Source of the DNA: Vitrella brassicaformis
Lineage: Eukaryota; Sar; Vitrellaceae
DNA: 64,000 nucleotides
Assembly (NCBI GenBank): GCA_001179505.1
Contig: CDMY01000708.1
Coordinates: 29,463 to 93,462, forward strand
Direction of reading: 5' to 3'
The notes under the pieces: model-generated
What the model saw: only the letters and a program-made list of their open reading frames with translations
Databases searched by the model: none
Told to the model about the DNA's origin: nothing
Position numbers and translations under genes: made by a program
In this document: piece after piece, positions 1-11,663 of the stretch
Numbering within the stretch: position 1 is the first letter of the stretch
How the letters are laid out: each line of letters begins with the position of its first letter

Positions 1-394
1 GGGGGGGGGGGGCTGAGTGAGTCAAAGGGTGCACTGGCACGGTGTGTGGGAGTGGGGGTGTGTGTGGTGTGGTGTGGTGTGGTGTGGTGTGGGGGTGTCC
101 GTGGTTTAACCTGCCTGCCTGCGGGGTGCACACAGTCATGATGGCAAGATACCTAGGTAGACATATAGATCCGTTCGTCGAATCGATGTTATTGCAATAT
201 TGTGGATGGATGGATGGACACCAGAGCAAATGGGTGCACTCTCTCTCTCTCTCTGTGTGAGTGAGTGTGTGACTGAAGATCACTGCCGAACACTCCATGA
301 CTTTACCATATCAGACAATATTCCGTTCCATTTTTCCGTCCCATCACCCACACACACACACACACACGCCACTGTACCGTCGGCCGTTGGTCAG
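1..394. other. Scaffold edge and simple repeats
   Basis: The window opens with twelve G residues, followed by TGGTG/TGTGG and CT/CA simple repeats. No gene is seen before the end of the minus-strand PDI gene at 395. The G run is probably a contig end. Confidence 0.6.
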
Positions 395-3057
395 TCACAT
401 TTCATCCTTGACGTTGCTGTCGTCCATTGATGTGTCGCCCAGCAGCGGCTCGTCGTCATCGACAGGGAAGCCAGGCGGCGGGTCGGGGTCGAACCGAACT
501 GTCGCCTGGATGACCACCACCAAACAGACACAGGCACAGACACAGACACGCACACACACGATTGGTCAGTCAGTGAAATGTGTGTGCTGTGTGCTGTGCG
601 TCCTTACCTGTCTCTGGAGGAACATGAGCATGTCGTCGTAGTTTCTAGTGCCGGAGTACTCGACCGGCCGGCGCTTGGCGTCCCTCTTGAACAGTATCAG
701 CGACGGGTACCCCTCTGCACACACACACATGGTTGCGCTTTGCGTGTCTGTCTCTTTGTCTGTTCTCCCCAGTGCGTTCCGTTCATCCATCCATCCATCC
801 ATACCGATTTCGATGCCCTCGAGCTCGTTCCTCGTTGCGTCGATGCGCGCGAACCGAATGTCACGCACATGCCGCAGCTGACGGGCCAACTGCACACACA
901 CACACACACATAGGCAGAGAGAGAGGTTCGATGCTTCTCTCTGCCGTGGGGAGCTTCAGACCCACCCGTTTGAAGTCAGGTTCCATTTTCCTGCAGTGTC
1001 CGCACCAGGGCGCCTCGAACTTGACAAACACGTCGTACGGCACATCCAGCACCTGAGACACGAACGTCCGCCCGACGACCGTCATCACATTGCCTGCACG
1101 ACGTTAACACACATCCATCCATCCACCCCAGCACCCATGTGTGTGCCTCTGTGTGTCCACTGTACTGGTGACGAGAATGTTGTCGTCGGGGACAGCTTCG
1201 CTCTTGAGGAAGGGCTTAATGCGGCCGTTGCTGACGTCAGCTATGAACCGCAGGAGGGCTGCCTTGGTTATCGTGCCCTGGAGCTTCCACTTGAGTGCGG
1301 GGTAGTAGTGCTCATCGCCGCCCGGGTTCATGGCCACCATCATCACCACAGGCAGCTCGTCCTCGATGTTGTCCACTCCTGTCAGCTCTGCCAATCACAC
1401 ATACCATACCGCAGCTGTCATGGTGATGGTGGACGGATGGGTACCCATGAGCCTCCGCTCGTGTGCCTCGTTGGCGCCAGTGATTGCCCAGAGAGGCGAG
1501 ACGTCCGTGTAGGCCGCACGCGTCTTGCGAAATGCCGCATTTGCACACAAGACACAGACGTAGAGAGAGAAAGACAGAGAGGAGACGGTGTGGTGATGCC
1601 TTCAGTTGTGACGGACCGGCTTTCCAGCTGGCGTCGGAGTAGTCCTTGAACAGAAAGATGATCGGCCGCCCATCTGGGAACACCTTCGCCCCGCTGCATG
1701 GCATGAACGATCCATCCATCCATCCACCGACGCCATCAATCACCATCAATCATTCAACTGAATGAGAGATGACTTTTTACAGCAGGGGTGGGGCGTACGT
1801 GTCTTGCGTGAAGTTGCTGATTGCGGGGAGCTTGTGGCGCTTGACGAAGAGGTCAAGTCCGTTGAGGTCATTGAGGTAGCCGGCAAACACGGCCATCTTC
1901 TCGTCGTGGGGCTTGAAAATGATGACCGACGGCAGCTGATGTCGCACACACACAAGGAGAGGGGGGGTGGTGTGTGTGTGTGTGTGTGTGTGTCCTACTT
2001 TGACGTCCAGTTGGTATGTCTTCTTGATGAAGTCGATGACGTCCTCATGGGCCTCGTCGACGTGGCCAAACAGCACTGTGTCGTGATGCTGCAAGAAACA
2101 AAAATCCGCCCATCCATCCATCCATCCCGATGCCATTCCATAGAATCAATCAATCGCACCCGTGAGACGTGTTGGAAAGGCCTGACGAGGTGTCTGTGCT
2201 CGTCGGCGTGGAACAGCCCCACCACAGTGACATCCTCACTGCCGTGCCGAGGGTCGTGCAGAAAATGCTCCAGCTCTGATGCACCCTGCAACACGTGATC
2301 CTACACACACGCGCACCCACCCACACATACACACACAATCTCTCTCTCTCCCTCTCTCTGTCTTGGTGTGTGGATGTCCTGCGTGTGGACCCTGTCGATG
2401 TGTCTGTTGACCCAGACGACCAGCGAGTTCGGGGCCCGGGAGCCCTGATAGTTGTTCTCGAACCGCTCGCCGTCCAGAAACAATGACACTGTGGGATACT
2501 CACGGATGTCATACCTGCCACACACACACACACACACACACACAAAACAAATGAAAGGCGTTTGTATGTGGATGAGGCGGGAGTACTATGGTACTTGTCT
2601 GCAATGGCTCGTTGCCGTACGGCGTCCACCATGACACTCACCACCGGCGGCTCGTGCAGCCGGAGCTTCAACGCAGCTATCGCAAACGCTGCAGGCAGGA
2701 CCCGCCGGCCACACTACTGTACACCGTCCTATGTGTGTGGTGTGCTGTGTCCTCCGCACCTCCCATAAAAAAAAACTTGTGACCAGTAGCACCACGGCGC
2801 GTAGAAGAACACCAAAACGAACGGCTCCCGCTTGATCAGCGCATCAAACTCCGACGCATCTCTGCAACAAACACCACCATGCACACACACATCCATCCCA
2901 TGCACACGCGCCGGCCTCCTGCCAGTGTTTTCTGTGGCCGGCCTTACACGTTCTGTATGCTCCCAACGAGGTCCAGCGCAGCCAATGGGTGCACAGCAGC
3001 CAACCAAAACAGCACCACAAGTAAAGCCATCCATCTCCGTCCGCACCGCAACTGCAT
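395..3057 (-). CDS. Protein disulfide isomerase (a-b-b'-a' type), secretory pathway
   Basis: This enzyme forms and rearranges disulfides in the ER. Starting at ATG 3057 gives a hydrophobic signal peptide (MALLVVLFWLAAVHPLAA). Ten or more exons encode a thioredoxin a domain (APWCYWSQ near 2780; YDIREYPTVSLFLDG near 2490), b and b' domains (LPSVIIFKPHDEKMAVFAG near 1910; GRPIIFLFKDYSDASW near 1650), the typical linker SNGRIKPFLKSEAVPDDN near 1200, and an a' domain with a canonical CGHC site (FEAPWCGHCRKMEPDF near 1000). Total length is close to the usual 500 aa. The first site reads CYWS rather than CGHC, so that domain has at most one active cysteine. The C-terminus is an acidic tail ending KDEM, possibly a variant KDEL retrieval signal. 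Frame is lost at a nine-T homopolymer after CYWSQ (2767-2775), and the b' donor near 1625 is uncertain. It is divergent with the methyltransferase gene. Confidence 0.85.
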
Positions 3058-3217
3058 CTCTGCACGGGACGGGCTGGCTACCGGGCCGAAAGCATCTGAA
3101 GGTGGCTTCTGCAATGAAACTGCTGCATGAGCTGCGGACTGAAAGAGTCGTGGATGTTTGTGAAGGGCTTTGTGAAGGGCGCCGGGAGAAGATTCGCGAT
3201 CCACTTCTTCCCGCCTC

Positions 3218-3227
3218 TAAGCTCGCA
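3218..3227. promoter_or_regulatory. TAAGCTCGCA motif in divergent promoter
   Basis: This copy of the recurrent GCGAGCTTA-type element lies between the PDI start (3057) and the methyltransferase start (3244). If the element is promoter or 5' UTR sequence, it argues for ATG 3244 over the upstream ATG at 3127. Confidence 0.4.
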
Positions 3228-3243
3228 TGCAACTGGCCTTTCA

Positions 3244-5692
3244 ATGAAAGCGACGAAAGAGACTTTCGACCCTCCCTTCTTCATCGGCGATGTCTTCCAC
3301 GGCGACAGCGACAGCGAACAAGACCAACCCGATGGAACCAATCCCACACACACAAACACACAGCAGGAAGATCAGCAGCACCAGATCCAGATCCGCGTGT
3401 TCCAGATGCCCGCAGCCATCTCTCTGTGCATCCGCGAGTACGCCTTCCACCCGCTGAATGCCAATATCGTCTGGCATGGCAACCAGGAGATGGCCGAGTG
3501 GCTGCTGGGGAGGGCGAGGGCGGGGCTGTTTGACGGCGAGAGGGTGCTGGAGCTCGGCTGTGGGACGGGCATCTTGACGGCATTCATGGCCAAGCTCGGA
3601 ATCAGTGTGACGGGGAGCGACTATGAAGATGACACGGTATGTGAGTGAGGGGGCAGGTGAGGTGGCATGGCTGTCGGTGGGCATCGTTTGCTTTGCTGTG
3701 TTGCATACGTCAGATTGGGGAGAATTTCAGGCACAACATGCAGCTTAACGATGTACGCAACGATCAGAGAACACACGCACGACGGCATTCGTTGATCGGT
3801 AATCATGCCTGCAGCTCTCGGATGACAGGGTGCCCTTCCTCCCCCACACATGGGGCACCCCCCTGCCCCCCGCCGAGCCGCCCTCCTCCGTTGCCATCGG
3901 TTGTGACATCCTCCTGTACGTCAACCAGCACCCTGCACTGCTCAACACCCTCATGCAGCTGGCCCATCGGTGCCACCACGCCCATCAGCGGCCCCTGCAG
4001 ATCTTTCTCGGATGGAACAGGCAGACCAAGCTCCACGAGGAGTTCTTCGCACTGGCGAAGACGCAGGGCTTCGATGTGACGAAAGGTACGTGTGGGCTCT
4101 CATCCTATGATTGATCACCGCCTTTGTGTGGTGTGGTTTGTTCGTTCGTTCGTTCCTCAGTGGCTCGCCGTGTGTGGCAGCTGACGCCGCCCTCCCCCGC
4201 CCCCACACCGGCAGACATTGCCACACTCACAGTTAAGCAGGGGCGACTGGCAGATGCTGCCGCGAAGAGCCGCCATCGGCAGGAGAGGAGCAAGACCGAC
4301 AGACGAGGGCAGCAGCAGCAGGAAAAGGGTCCAGCAACGGAGCGTAATGGATGTCAGGATGACGGTGAGGGTGGTGAGGAGCGGCGGCTGTTCCAGTTGG
4401 GAGAGCACTATGCCTGGGTCAGCCATCAGACCACATTCAGGTCAAGTGATCGTCTTGCCTCGGGTCCATCAGCTCATGGGTTCCTCCTACGTATCGTTCC
4501 ATTTTGTGTTGCGCATGTGTGTTCTCTTCAGAGGGGCCTTCCTCGACGGGGATCGCGGCATTGACCGCACGGGTGTGATGCCCCCATGGCCAGGCGCATA
4601 CCTCCTTACAGAGGCCATCTTTGCCCACAGGTCTGCACAAACGCACGAGCACAGTAGAGAACCAGTGCCCCTCTTCGCATGTCTGTCATTCATGACCCTT
4701 CAGGCGCCGTTTGTGTGGGAGGGTGGTTGTGGAGCTGGGTGCTGGTGCAGCGCTGCCAGGACTCCTCGCCGCCAACTTTGCCAGCCACACAGTGAGCCGA
4801 CCGCACTCACACACATGTGTCTGTGTGTATTCCGCCTCCCCTCCCTCTGTGTCAGATCCTCACTGATTGCGACCCGGCCGTGTTATCCCGCTGGCAGCGG
4901 CAGAAAAGGGAAGGTCTCTCCGTCCCTATGGCTGACGAGGTGGCCAGTGCTCGCAGCCTGTCGTCGGAGAACGTGTCGTTCACGAGGCTGGAGTGGGGCG
5001 ACAGGGGGGATGAGCAGGGGCTGGTGCGGCTCTTGGGTGAGAATGGGCAGGACCAGGAGAGGATGCTCATCATTGGGGCTGACCTGGTGTACCCTGCGAC
5101 TAGCAGAGAGGTGCGGTGCGTGCGTGCATTTCTGTATATGTGTGTGGAGAGAGATGGGGGCATCCATCATGCGTGTGTTCCTTTCTTTCATTCAGACGTT
5201 GGGCGACCTGTTTGGGACGGTGGGGAGGCTGCTGCAGCCGAACCGTCGGAGTGTGGGGTCTGATGCTAATGGTGATCCGGCAGCGTGTCTCGACAGGCCA
5301 TGCTTCATGCTCTCATTCATCCCCAGGGGCAACGATCCGCAGGTCAGCAACACAACACAACACAGCTCATCCATGCATTCCCACAGCCTTCTGTGTGCGT
5401 GTGTGATGTGTGTGCTCCTTCGCAGGGGCTTCTGGCAAATGCCATCGACGCGGCACACCAAGTAGGAATCAACGATTGATCTCTGTACAGACACACGCGC
5501 ACGCAATCAATGTGCCGTCTCTCCTTCTCTCTCTGGCCGCAGGAGGGTTTGGTGCATGAGGAGGTGCCTGTGGAATCCCCCTCCGACCCAGCAGCAAGGT
5601 TCGGCCCCTCGTGGCCACATGAGTCGACTGCATCATGGGGAGGGATGGTCCTGGTTTTCTACCATGGCTGGCTGATGCTGGTAGATAGATAG
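3244..5692 (+). CDS. Tandem Methyltransf_16-type (lysine) methyltransferase, two domains
   Basis: The product is a predicted SAM-dependent protein methyltransferase of the METTL21/EEF2KMT group, with two catalytic modules in one frame. Module 1 has the entry motif IVWHGNQEMAEWL, SAM motif I VLELGCGTGILTAFMA (3547-3594), the acidic SDYEDDT, and a post-I strand IGCDILLYVNQHPALL (3897-3945). Its last helix (EEFFALAKTQGFDVTK) splices at 4086 in frame into a Q/R-rich linker. The linker leads to module 2: FQLGEHYAWVSHQTTFR, WPGAYLLTEAIF, motif I VVVELGAGAALPGLLAANF (about 4727-4783), VILTDCDPAVLSRW and LIIGADLVYPATSREV (5069-5115), then LDRPCFMLSFIPR and a C-terminal strand MVLVFYHGW. Joins at 4086/4161, 4440/4531, 4630/4704 and 4792/4854 all keep frame. 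Two separate genes is the alternative, but no stop or promoter motif separates them. An upstream ATG exists at 3127. Confidence 0.7.
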
Positions 5693-6030
5693 GCTCTTTG
5701 TCATATCCGCGTGTCGAGGACCTTCATGGCAGATTGATTGACGATGGACGTTCGGATTTTCGTCATGATAACTGCCCTTGACTCCGTCGAAGTCACATAC
5801 ATGCCATGTGCCATGCACAGAGCATCTTCATTATCTATCCACAGCATCGACCGCATATATCATCCTCCATCTCTCTCTTCCTCCAATCAAAAATCTCTCA
5901 CAAGCAGTCTCACTCTCGCCCCCCTTTCATCCACCACCCACAGCACAGCACAGCACGACTCGACACGACACGCAAAGACCCTCGTCACAAAGTCAATCTC
6001 TCATCTCCTCTCAATCTCTCGTCTAGATCT
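5693..6030. other. Convergent intergenic spacer
   Basis: Two convergent genes end here. The spacer holds CA-rich, CACAGCACAGC and CTCTC low-complexity sequence. No coding signal is seen. Confidence 0.6.
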
Positions 6031-7061
6031 TCATTGCCTGACGGCTTCGAACAGCCGTGAGAAGTAGAAGTTGGTGGCCGTCATGTGGTCCCTCCTGACG
6101 GTGAAGCCCGCCTTGGCCAGTGCCGCCTTGACGCGGCCCTCCTCGTGCAGGTACGCCCGGGTGGTCTTGGAGGGGCCGGGGAAGAACTCGCCGACCTTCT
6201 TGAGCAGCGAATAGTACCTGTGAGGGAGGGATACGATACGGGGGATGGATGGATGGACAGAGGGAGGGAAGGGATGTGTGGCTGACTGACCATGTGTCTG
6301 GCGCGAAGGAGATGATGAGCCTCCTGTCAGCCAGGGAGGCCAGCTTCATGACCATCTCCTCCATCTGGCGACACACACCACACACACACACACATCCAAG
6401 CAGACACCCTCCCTCCCTTCCTCCCTCCCTCTCCCCCCTCACCCACCTTCTCAGTAGGGTAGTGAATCATGACATCGATGCACATGACCGTGTCATAGCT
6501 CCCACCCAAGCTCTCCAGATCCTTCGTCTCAAACCGCCCTCTCCGATGGCCACCATTCACCAGCAAGCTCTTGGCGCGTGCCTCGGCCTCCTCGACCATA
6601 GCGGCTGATATGTCGGTCGCATACACACTCGCCCCCCTCTCCAAAAGTGGAAGGCTGAGCGAGCCCACCCCACAGCCGGCGTCACACACTGACTCGGTGA
6701 GAGGTTTGCCCGCCCTGTCCTGGTCGAGCCACTGCAGCACCCTGTCGACGGTCTGCTGGTGGCCCTCTCGGATGTCCAGCTGCACCTTGTTGACCTCTGT
6801 GCTCTCGCTGTAGATCTTGTTCCACCTGTCGAAGCCGACCGTGTTGAAGTACTCGGCAACCTCGGCCTTGTCGTCCTTGGTCTGCTGCTCGATAAGGGTG
6901 GGCGTCTGCATCCGCAGCAGCATGTTGGACGACGGCCGCCTGTTCTGGGCAGGGGTGCGCAGACGGCTGAGAGAGGCTGGGCGGAGGGAGGGGAGGGATG
7001 AGGGGCGGAAGGCGCTTGCCGCACCGATGAGGAGGGACAGAATGGGGAACGTTGATCTCAT
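6031..7061 (-). CDS. CHLM: Magnesium-protoporphyrin IX O-methyltransferase, plastid precursor
   Basis: The enzyme transfers a methyl group from SAM to Mg-protoporphyrin IX in chlorophyll synthesis and acts at plastid membranes. Three exons (7061-6447, 6364-6291, 6217-6031) give 291 aa. Diagnostic stretches are AEYFNTVGFDRWNKIYSE, the SAM motif VCDAGCGVGSLSLPLLERG, YDTVMCIDVMIHYP, and the family-specific ending YYSLLKKVGEFFPGPSKTT. The N-terminus is bipartite: a signal peptide (FPILSLLIGAASA) followed by FRPSSLPSLRPASLSRLR, a basic Ser-rich transit region that starts with Phe. That is the pattern of complex red-type plastids, so the product should be imported through the endomembrane system. 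All splice joins keep frame. This is the clearest evidence that the organism is photosynthetic. Confidence 0.93.
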
Positions 7062-7157
7062 CGCCGTCCTTTCCCTGCAGCTTGATACGACTCAATTGAC
7101 GTGAGATGAGCGGTTCTGAAGCACCTTAAGCAGCAGATCTATTCATCCCCTCAAGCT

Positions 7158-7179
7158 GAGCTCGCAACATGAGCTCGCA
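7158..7179. promoter_or_regulatory. Doubled GAGCTCGCA motif in divergent promoter
   Basis: Two copies, GAGCTCGCAA (7158-7167) and GAGCTCGCA (7171-7179), lie 97-118 nt upstream of CHLM and about 120-140 nt upstream of the 7301 gene. A related GTTTTTGCGAAAGG lies at about 7201. This is part of a window-wide element. Confidence 0.45.
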
Positions 7180-7300
7180 CTTCTCCTCCACGAAGGCGAC
7201 GTTTTTGCGAAAGGAGGGCTTCACGAGGACTGCCTTCTTCGCCAAGTGACAGATCTATTCATTAATTTGCCAAGAAGCGCCTCCAGATCTACCTCGTGGG

Positions 7301-9357
7301 ATGCAGCAGCTCCGTCACGTCACGCGTCACATGCGCACCAGCAGGAGCAGCACCGGCAGGCGCGCGATGCCCCAGCTGATGCACCGGTCCACGGCCATCC
7401 CTGTGCATAGGGTGAGGTCGAGGTGCATGAGCACAGCCGCTGTGCATCAGGCGGCAGAGAGGGCTGCGGGCGCATCGTCAACTGAGGGCGGGAAGGATCC
7501 CGAGAAGGACCCCGATGCTACTGCAAAGGTACGGCCCGAGATGAGATCAGGTCACCCACATGACCTTGATGTGTGTTTGTGTGTGTGGTCAGGCCGCCCC
7601 TGCCACCCCTCCCCCCTCCACACCCGCCACTGGGGCTTCCTCCAGCAGCGGGGCCTCGGCCTCTCCCACTTCCCCTCCCACACCGGCAGCCGGCTCGGCG
7701 TCGTCAGAGAGTTCCTCCGCCCAGCCACAGGGAGGCAAGAAGAAGCACTGGGGTCCGTTCAAGTGGCTCATGGCCATCGGTGGCGCGGCGGCGGCAGCAA
7801 CATTTGCATACTTCTTGCATAAAGCCAGTGAGAGAGGATTGATGAGTCGTTGACCGGATGGGCGGAGGGGATGTGTCTGGCTGGTTGTCTGTGTGTGTGT
7901 ATGTGTCAGACTACAACGTTGCTTTGGCTGAGCTGCTGTTTATGCAGTGGATAAAGGACACGTTCGATCCGCCACGGATACCGCAAAACGTGACCAATGC
8001 CAAGTTCCAGGTCAGGCGGATCCACGCACATACACACCGCACACGCACAGCGGTCCATTTGTGCTCTGTGTGTGAGTGTGTGTGTGTGTGTGTGTCTGCC
8101 ATAGGTGGCCCTTCACCCCGACCTCCAACACGAGCTGGGCACCTACTTCCTGCAGCTGGACCTCGATAAGGGTACGTCCACACACGCTCTACACAAGCGC
8201 CTGTTGGCCAATGCCTGCAGAGAACGGTGTCCGGCGGACCGACGCGCTCGCACTGGTCGAGAAGGTAAGAAATATGGACAGAGAAAGAGAGAGAGAATGG
8301 CGGCCAATGAAGCAATGCATGGAGGTGCGATGGACATGTACCTTACTTATGTCAGTTGGGCTTCCCGTCTGCGAAGGAGTATGACGAGACGGTCGACACC
8401 TGGCTGCGGAGGGGGCGGAAGCAGGAAAGCGTAAGGAATTCCGCACACAAACAGACGCTATGAGGGAAGGAGGGAGGGAGGGACATGTATGTCTATCTGT
8501 CGGTCTGCCGGTCGTTGGTTTGTGCCTTCAGGACAAGAAGAAGCTGATGGGCTGCTGCCTGCAGGAGGTGGCGGAGCTGGTCGAGAGCCTCATACTGCTG
8601 GAAGAGAAAAGCGCAACCAACCAGGGAATCGACAGCGGCGCTTCTTCATTTGCCGCTCAGCAGCTGGACTCAGGGACCGCCCCATCCCATCAGGATGCCA
8701 CCACAGCGAGCAGCAGCAGCGCCGGTGCCGCGGCTGCTCCGACGCCCATGTCGTCCTCCCAGCAGCGCGTGTACGAGCGGCTCAAGGAGCTCAACCCCAC
8801 TCCTACACCCTCACTCTTACCCCCATTCATCGCACGACCCAAATACCACCCGTAAGCAAGAGGGACAGATACACAGACACACAGACACACGGAGGCCGTT
8901 GGTCGGTTGGTCTACTGGTCCATGAATCAGGCGTCCCGTGATGGGGTCGCCGCCGCACCGTGAGGAGGAAGAGAAGACGCAAGACGTACGCCAGCCACAC
9001 CACCCACCCGGCCACTGGGTGTGTGCACGACAGCCATGGTGACGTGTGTGGGGGGGGCGTGTGTTGCTTGCTGCAGGCCGAGGAGCTGGACATGTATGAG
9101 TTGGAGCTGGCGCAGCTCAAACGACTCGAAGCCGAAATCATCCAGAGGAAAACAAGGTAGGTCAGCCGGCAATCAGACACCACACACCAGAGAGGCGGGA
9201 GATATGTTCTTTCTTGTCTTCTTTAAGGCGTGGTTTGAGTGAGGTGGAGTCGGCGCGTCTGGGTGACATCCGAGCTGACATTGCTGAGACGCAGCGTCGG
9301 ATACGGACACTCAAGAACAAAGGCACGCTCTTCGGATGGGGCATCGGCAAGTACTGA
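7301..9357 (+). CDS. Single-pass membrane protein with mitochondrial-type leader, function unknown
   Basis: I do not recognise the family. The first exon encodes an Arg-rich, acid-poor leader (MQQLRHVTRHMRTSRSSTGR), typical of a mitochondrial presequence. Exon 2 is Ala/Pro/Ser-rich and ends in a membrane helix (WLMAIGGAAAAATFAYFLHK, 7766-7825). Later exons read DYNVALAELLFMQWIKDTFD, VALHPDLQHELGTYFLQLD, a charged helical stretch (DKKKLMGCCLQEVAELVESL), and a C-terminal coiled coil (AEELDMYELELAQLKRLEAE, then LGDIRADIAETQRRIRTLK), ending GWGIGKY. An inner-membrane protein with a soluble helical domain is the simplest reading. The exon near 8795-8855 has no clear donor, so its 3' limit is uncertain. 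Confidence 0.6.
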
Positions 9358-9909
9358 ATTGATTAACGGAGAGGCAGCACGAATGTCCAGCAGTTAGTGT
9401 GCTTTGATGTTTCCGTGGACGGCCGAGTGCAGTGCAGTGCACTCCTCTGTGTGCTTGGTGTCCATGACATGCGCCAGCTGACACGAACAGACAAGACAGC
9501 TTGAGTAACGACAGACCGACCACATCAGTTCTGTGCATGGTTCAGTCTGTCGGTGCTGTTGTGTCTGACGCGTGGTGGACGTGTGACGGGATCTCCTGGC
9601 GTGTGGGATGCCGTCTCACGTCTACTGCATCGCGTCATGCGGGACAACAGACAGACAGACAGACAGGCAGACAGAAGGGGGCTGGTTGAGATCTGAGGGA
9701 TCAATCAATGTGTTGGACGCTCTCTGTGGAGGGGTGGAGGGATGGAAGTATTGAACTCGTACACACCGAGAGCATGTACTGTCTGTACATCACTTAGTCA
9801 CTGCATTCATGTCTCTCACTCAAACACTACCTACGCATCTCGTCGGCCATTCTTATCGACAGCTACCGCACTGAGCTCCTTCATGACAATCAGTCCATCC
9901 ATCCATCCA
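9358..9909. other. Convergent intergenic spacer
   Basis: The spacer holds GACA repeats (about 9650-9675) and CATC repeats. No coding signal is seen between the two convergent stops. Confidence 0.6.
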
Positions 9910-11116
9910 TCAGACGATTTGTCGGTTGGCGTCCAGCTGGGCGAGCACCTTGGACAGGTGGTGCATGGGCAGGCCCATGACGTTGAAGTAGCACCCCTCT
10001 ATCGACTCCACAAACATGCCACCCTGACAACAACACGCAATACACACACACACACACACACACGACACCAGCCACACAACACACATAAAGACCCTCACGC
10101 ACACGCGGTTATGTGGGCTACCAGTCCCTGTATGCCGTATCCGCCGGCCTTGTCCATTGGCTCCCCGCTCGCCACGTAAGAATCGATCTCACTCCGACTC
10201 AGCGGCGCAAACTTCACCTGCACAAATAAGAGAGGGGAACCCAATTCCAATCCACACCGCTCGTGTGTTCTTCGCCTACGTGAGCACCTTTGTGGATTCA
10301 ACGAAATGTGCAACAGGCTCAGCGGGCCCGGCTCGCCTCGTGAAAATCGCCACCCCGGTGTGCACAGCGTGGCACCGCCCACTCATCCGCGACAGCATCG
10401 ACACCGCATCGTCATGATTTGCGGGCTTCTCGAGAATCACGCCGTCGAGGTCGACAATGGTGTCTGCACCGATGACCACATCAGCGGCAGGAGGGCATGT
10501 CGATGACTCGTCATCACCGCCCGCTCCCAGGGCGCCGCGGGCCACCTCGGCGGCCTTATGAGCCGCATTGGCCGCTGCATAGCTTTGTGGCGACGAGAAG
10601 GCGCCGTGGTCGAGGTCCTCAGCGAATGTTGAGGGGTACACGGTGACGTCCAGACCCATCAAACCGCAGATCTCTCTGCACACAGAGAGGGAAACAAGCA
10701 CAGCACATGCATGGACGGAGAGCGCACGGGACGCGTGTGTAGGTAGGTACTTTCTTCTGGGGCTCTTGCTGGCGAGGATGACGCGCAGGCAGTCGCCAGC
10801 AGATGGGTAAAAGCAAGAGCCCAAGATGCTGGTGGAGGTCGCGGAGAGAGAGCTGCTGCGGGACTCCCTGCACGCACAACGCACAGCACATCATTCATGA
10901 TGCAGCCAGTGCGCCAGCCAGATGCCTGTATCTTCTCTCACACCCGTTCGTTTTGTCCATCGTCGAGGCGCTGAAGAACTGTCTTCTTCTCAGCGACAGC
11001 CTGAGGGTGCTGCTGCTGCTGCTGAAGGCCTCGCAGCGCAGTGCCAGGCAGCTGAGCGCCAAGAGGTTCAGCAGAGCGGCTGATGGTGAGACTGACGCAC
11101 CATGACCAAAACGCAT
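9910..11116 (-). CDS. Maf/HAM1-type nucleotide pyrophosphatase with plastid-type leader
   Basis: Maf-family proteins hydrolyse non-canonical or modified nucleoside triphosphates (dTTP/UTP/m7GTP in characterised members). Family signatures are [13 protein letters not shown] (N-terminal substrate loop), [19 protein letters not shown] (the catalytic Asp region), [19 protein letters not shown], and [18 protein letters not shown] with [11 protein letters not shown]. The last exon is [20 protein letters not shown], also typical of the family C-terminus. The leader ([18 protein letters not shown] then [15 protein letters not shown]) is a signal peptide followed by a Phe-initiated, Ser/Arg-rich transit peptide, so plastid import is inferred. 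Five exons; the donor at 10969 (GTGTGAG) joins in frame to GGAGTCCCGC at 10868. Start ATG 11116 is the only Met ahead of the signal peptide. Confidence 0.88.
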
Positions 11117-11205
11117 CAGCTCTTCATGCCCTTCTTGAGATGCGCTGTGGATGCACCACTCACCGCGCCGCCTGCCGCAGATCCACCTCGCGACTCAGAA
11201 TCCGC

Positions 11206-11214
11206 TGCGAGCTT
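11206..11214. promoter_or_regulatory. TGCGAGCTT motif in divergent promoter
   Basis: The promoter-type motif lies between the Maf start (11116) and the 95-aa gene start (11376), 90-160 nt from each. Confidence 0.4.
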
Positions 11215-11375
11215 GCTAGTAGCGGCACGTCACCCCTCTCGTGTTTTTGAGCTTCCCGGAAGCTCTGTTCGACACACTGTTACTGCTTCGGTCAGTTCTT
11301 CGCCCAGGAACTCGCCCCTACCGCTGTTTCTTCCGAGCCCCATTTGAGAGTCACTGACAGCGTCTGGCGAGTCCC

Positions 11376-11663
11376 ATGGCGGAGGAAGACAGCGGGCCCC
11401 GCCGTCGGCGTCGTCGCAACGAGGAGGACCTGGACAACCCTCTGTGGGCCATGACCAAGACGGCCGTCAAGGGGACGGTGGACACGGCAGCCTTCATCGG
11501 CAAGGGGTTCATGACTGTGGCGCGCGGCATCGGGTATGCGGTGCAGGAGGCGGCCTACCCTGTCAAGGAGTGCATCGTGACGAGCTACGACCGGGCGGAC
11601 AGACACGTCAACCCCTACAAGGCCAGAGGACCTCAGGCACCCGTGCCGCAGTTCGAGTACTGA
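11376..11663 (+). CDS. 95-aa single-exon protein, function unknown
   Basis: The ORF is intact and intronless, with a good start context (GTCCCATGG). It encodes an acidic/Arg-rich N-terminus (RRRRRRNEEDLDNPLW) followed by a continuous amphipathic to weakly hydrophobic helix (AAFIGKGFMTVARGIGYAV) and a conserved-looking Pro/Tyr tail (AYPVKECIVTSYDRADRHV, NPYK). No signal peptide is seen. The tail resembles small alveolate membrane-associated proteins, but I cannot name the family. It shares a promoter region with the Maf gene. Confidence 0.65.
   Translation: MAEEDSGPRRRRRRNEEDLDNPLWAMTKTAVKGTVDTAAFIGKGFMTVARGIGYAVQEAAYPVKECIVTSYDRADRHVNPYKARGPQAPVPQFEY

Noticed and set aside
4218-5465. A 415-aa plus-strand open frame
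   Set aside because: It crosses several GT/AG introns of the methyltransferase gene in the wrong frame. Conserved motifs lie in other frames.
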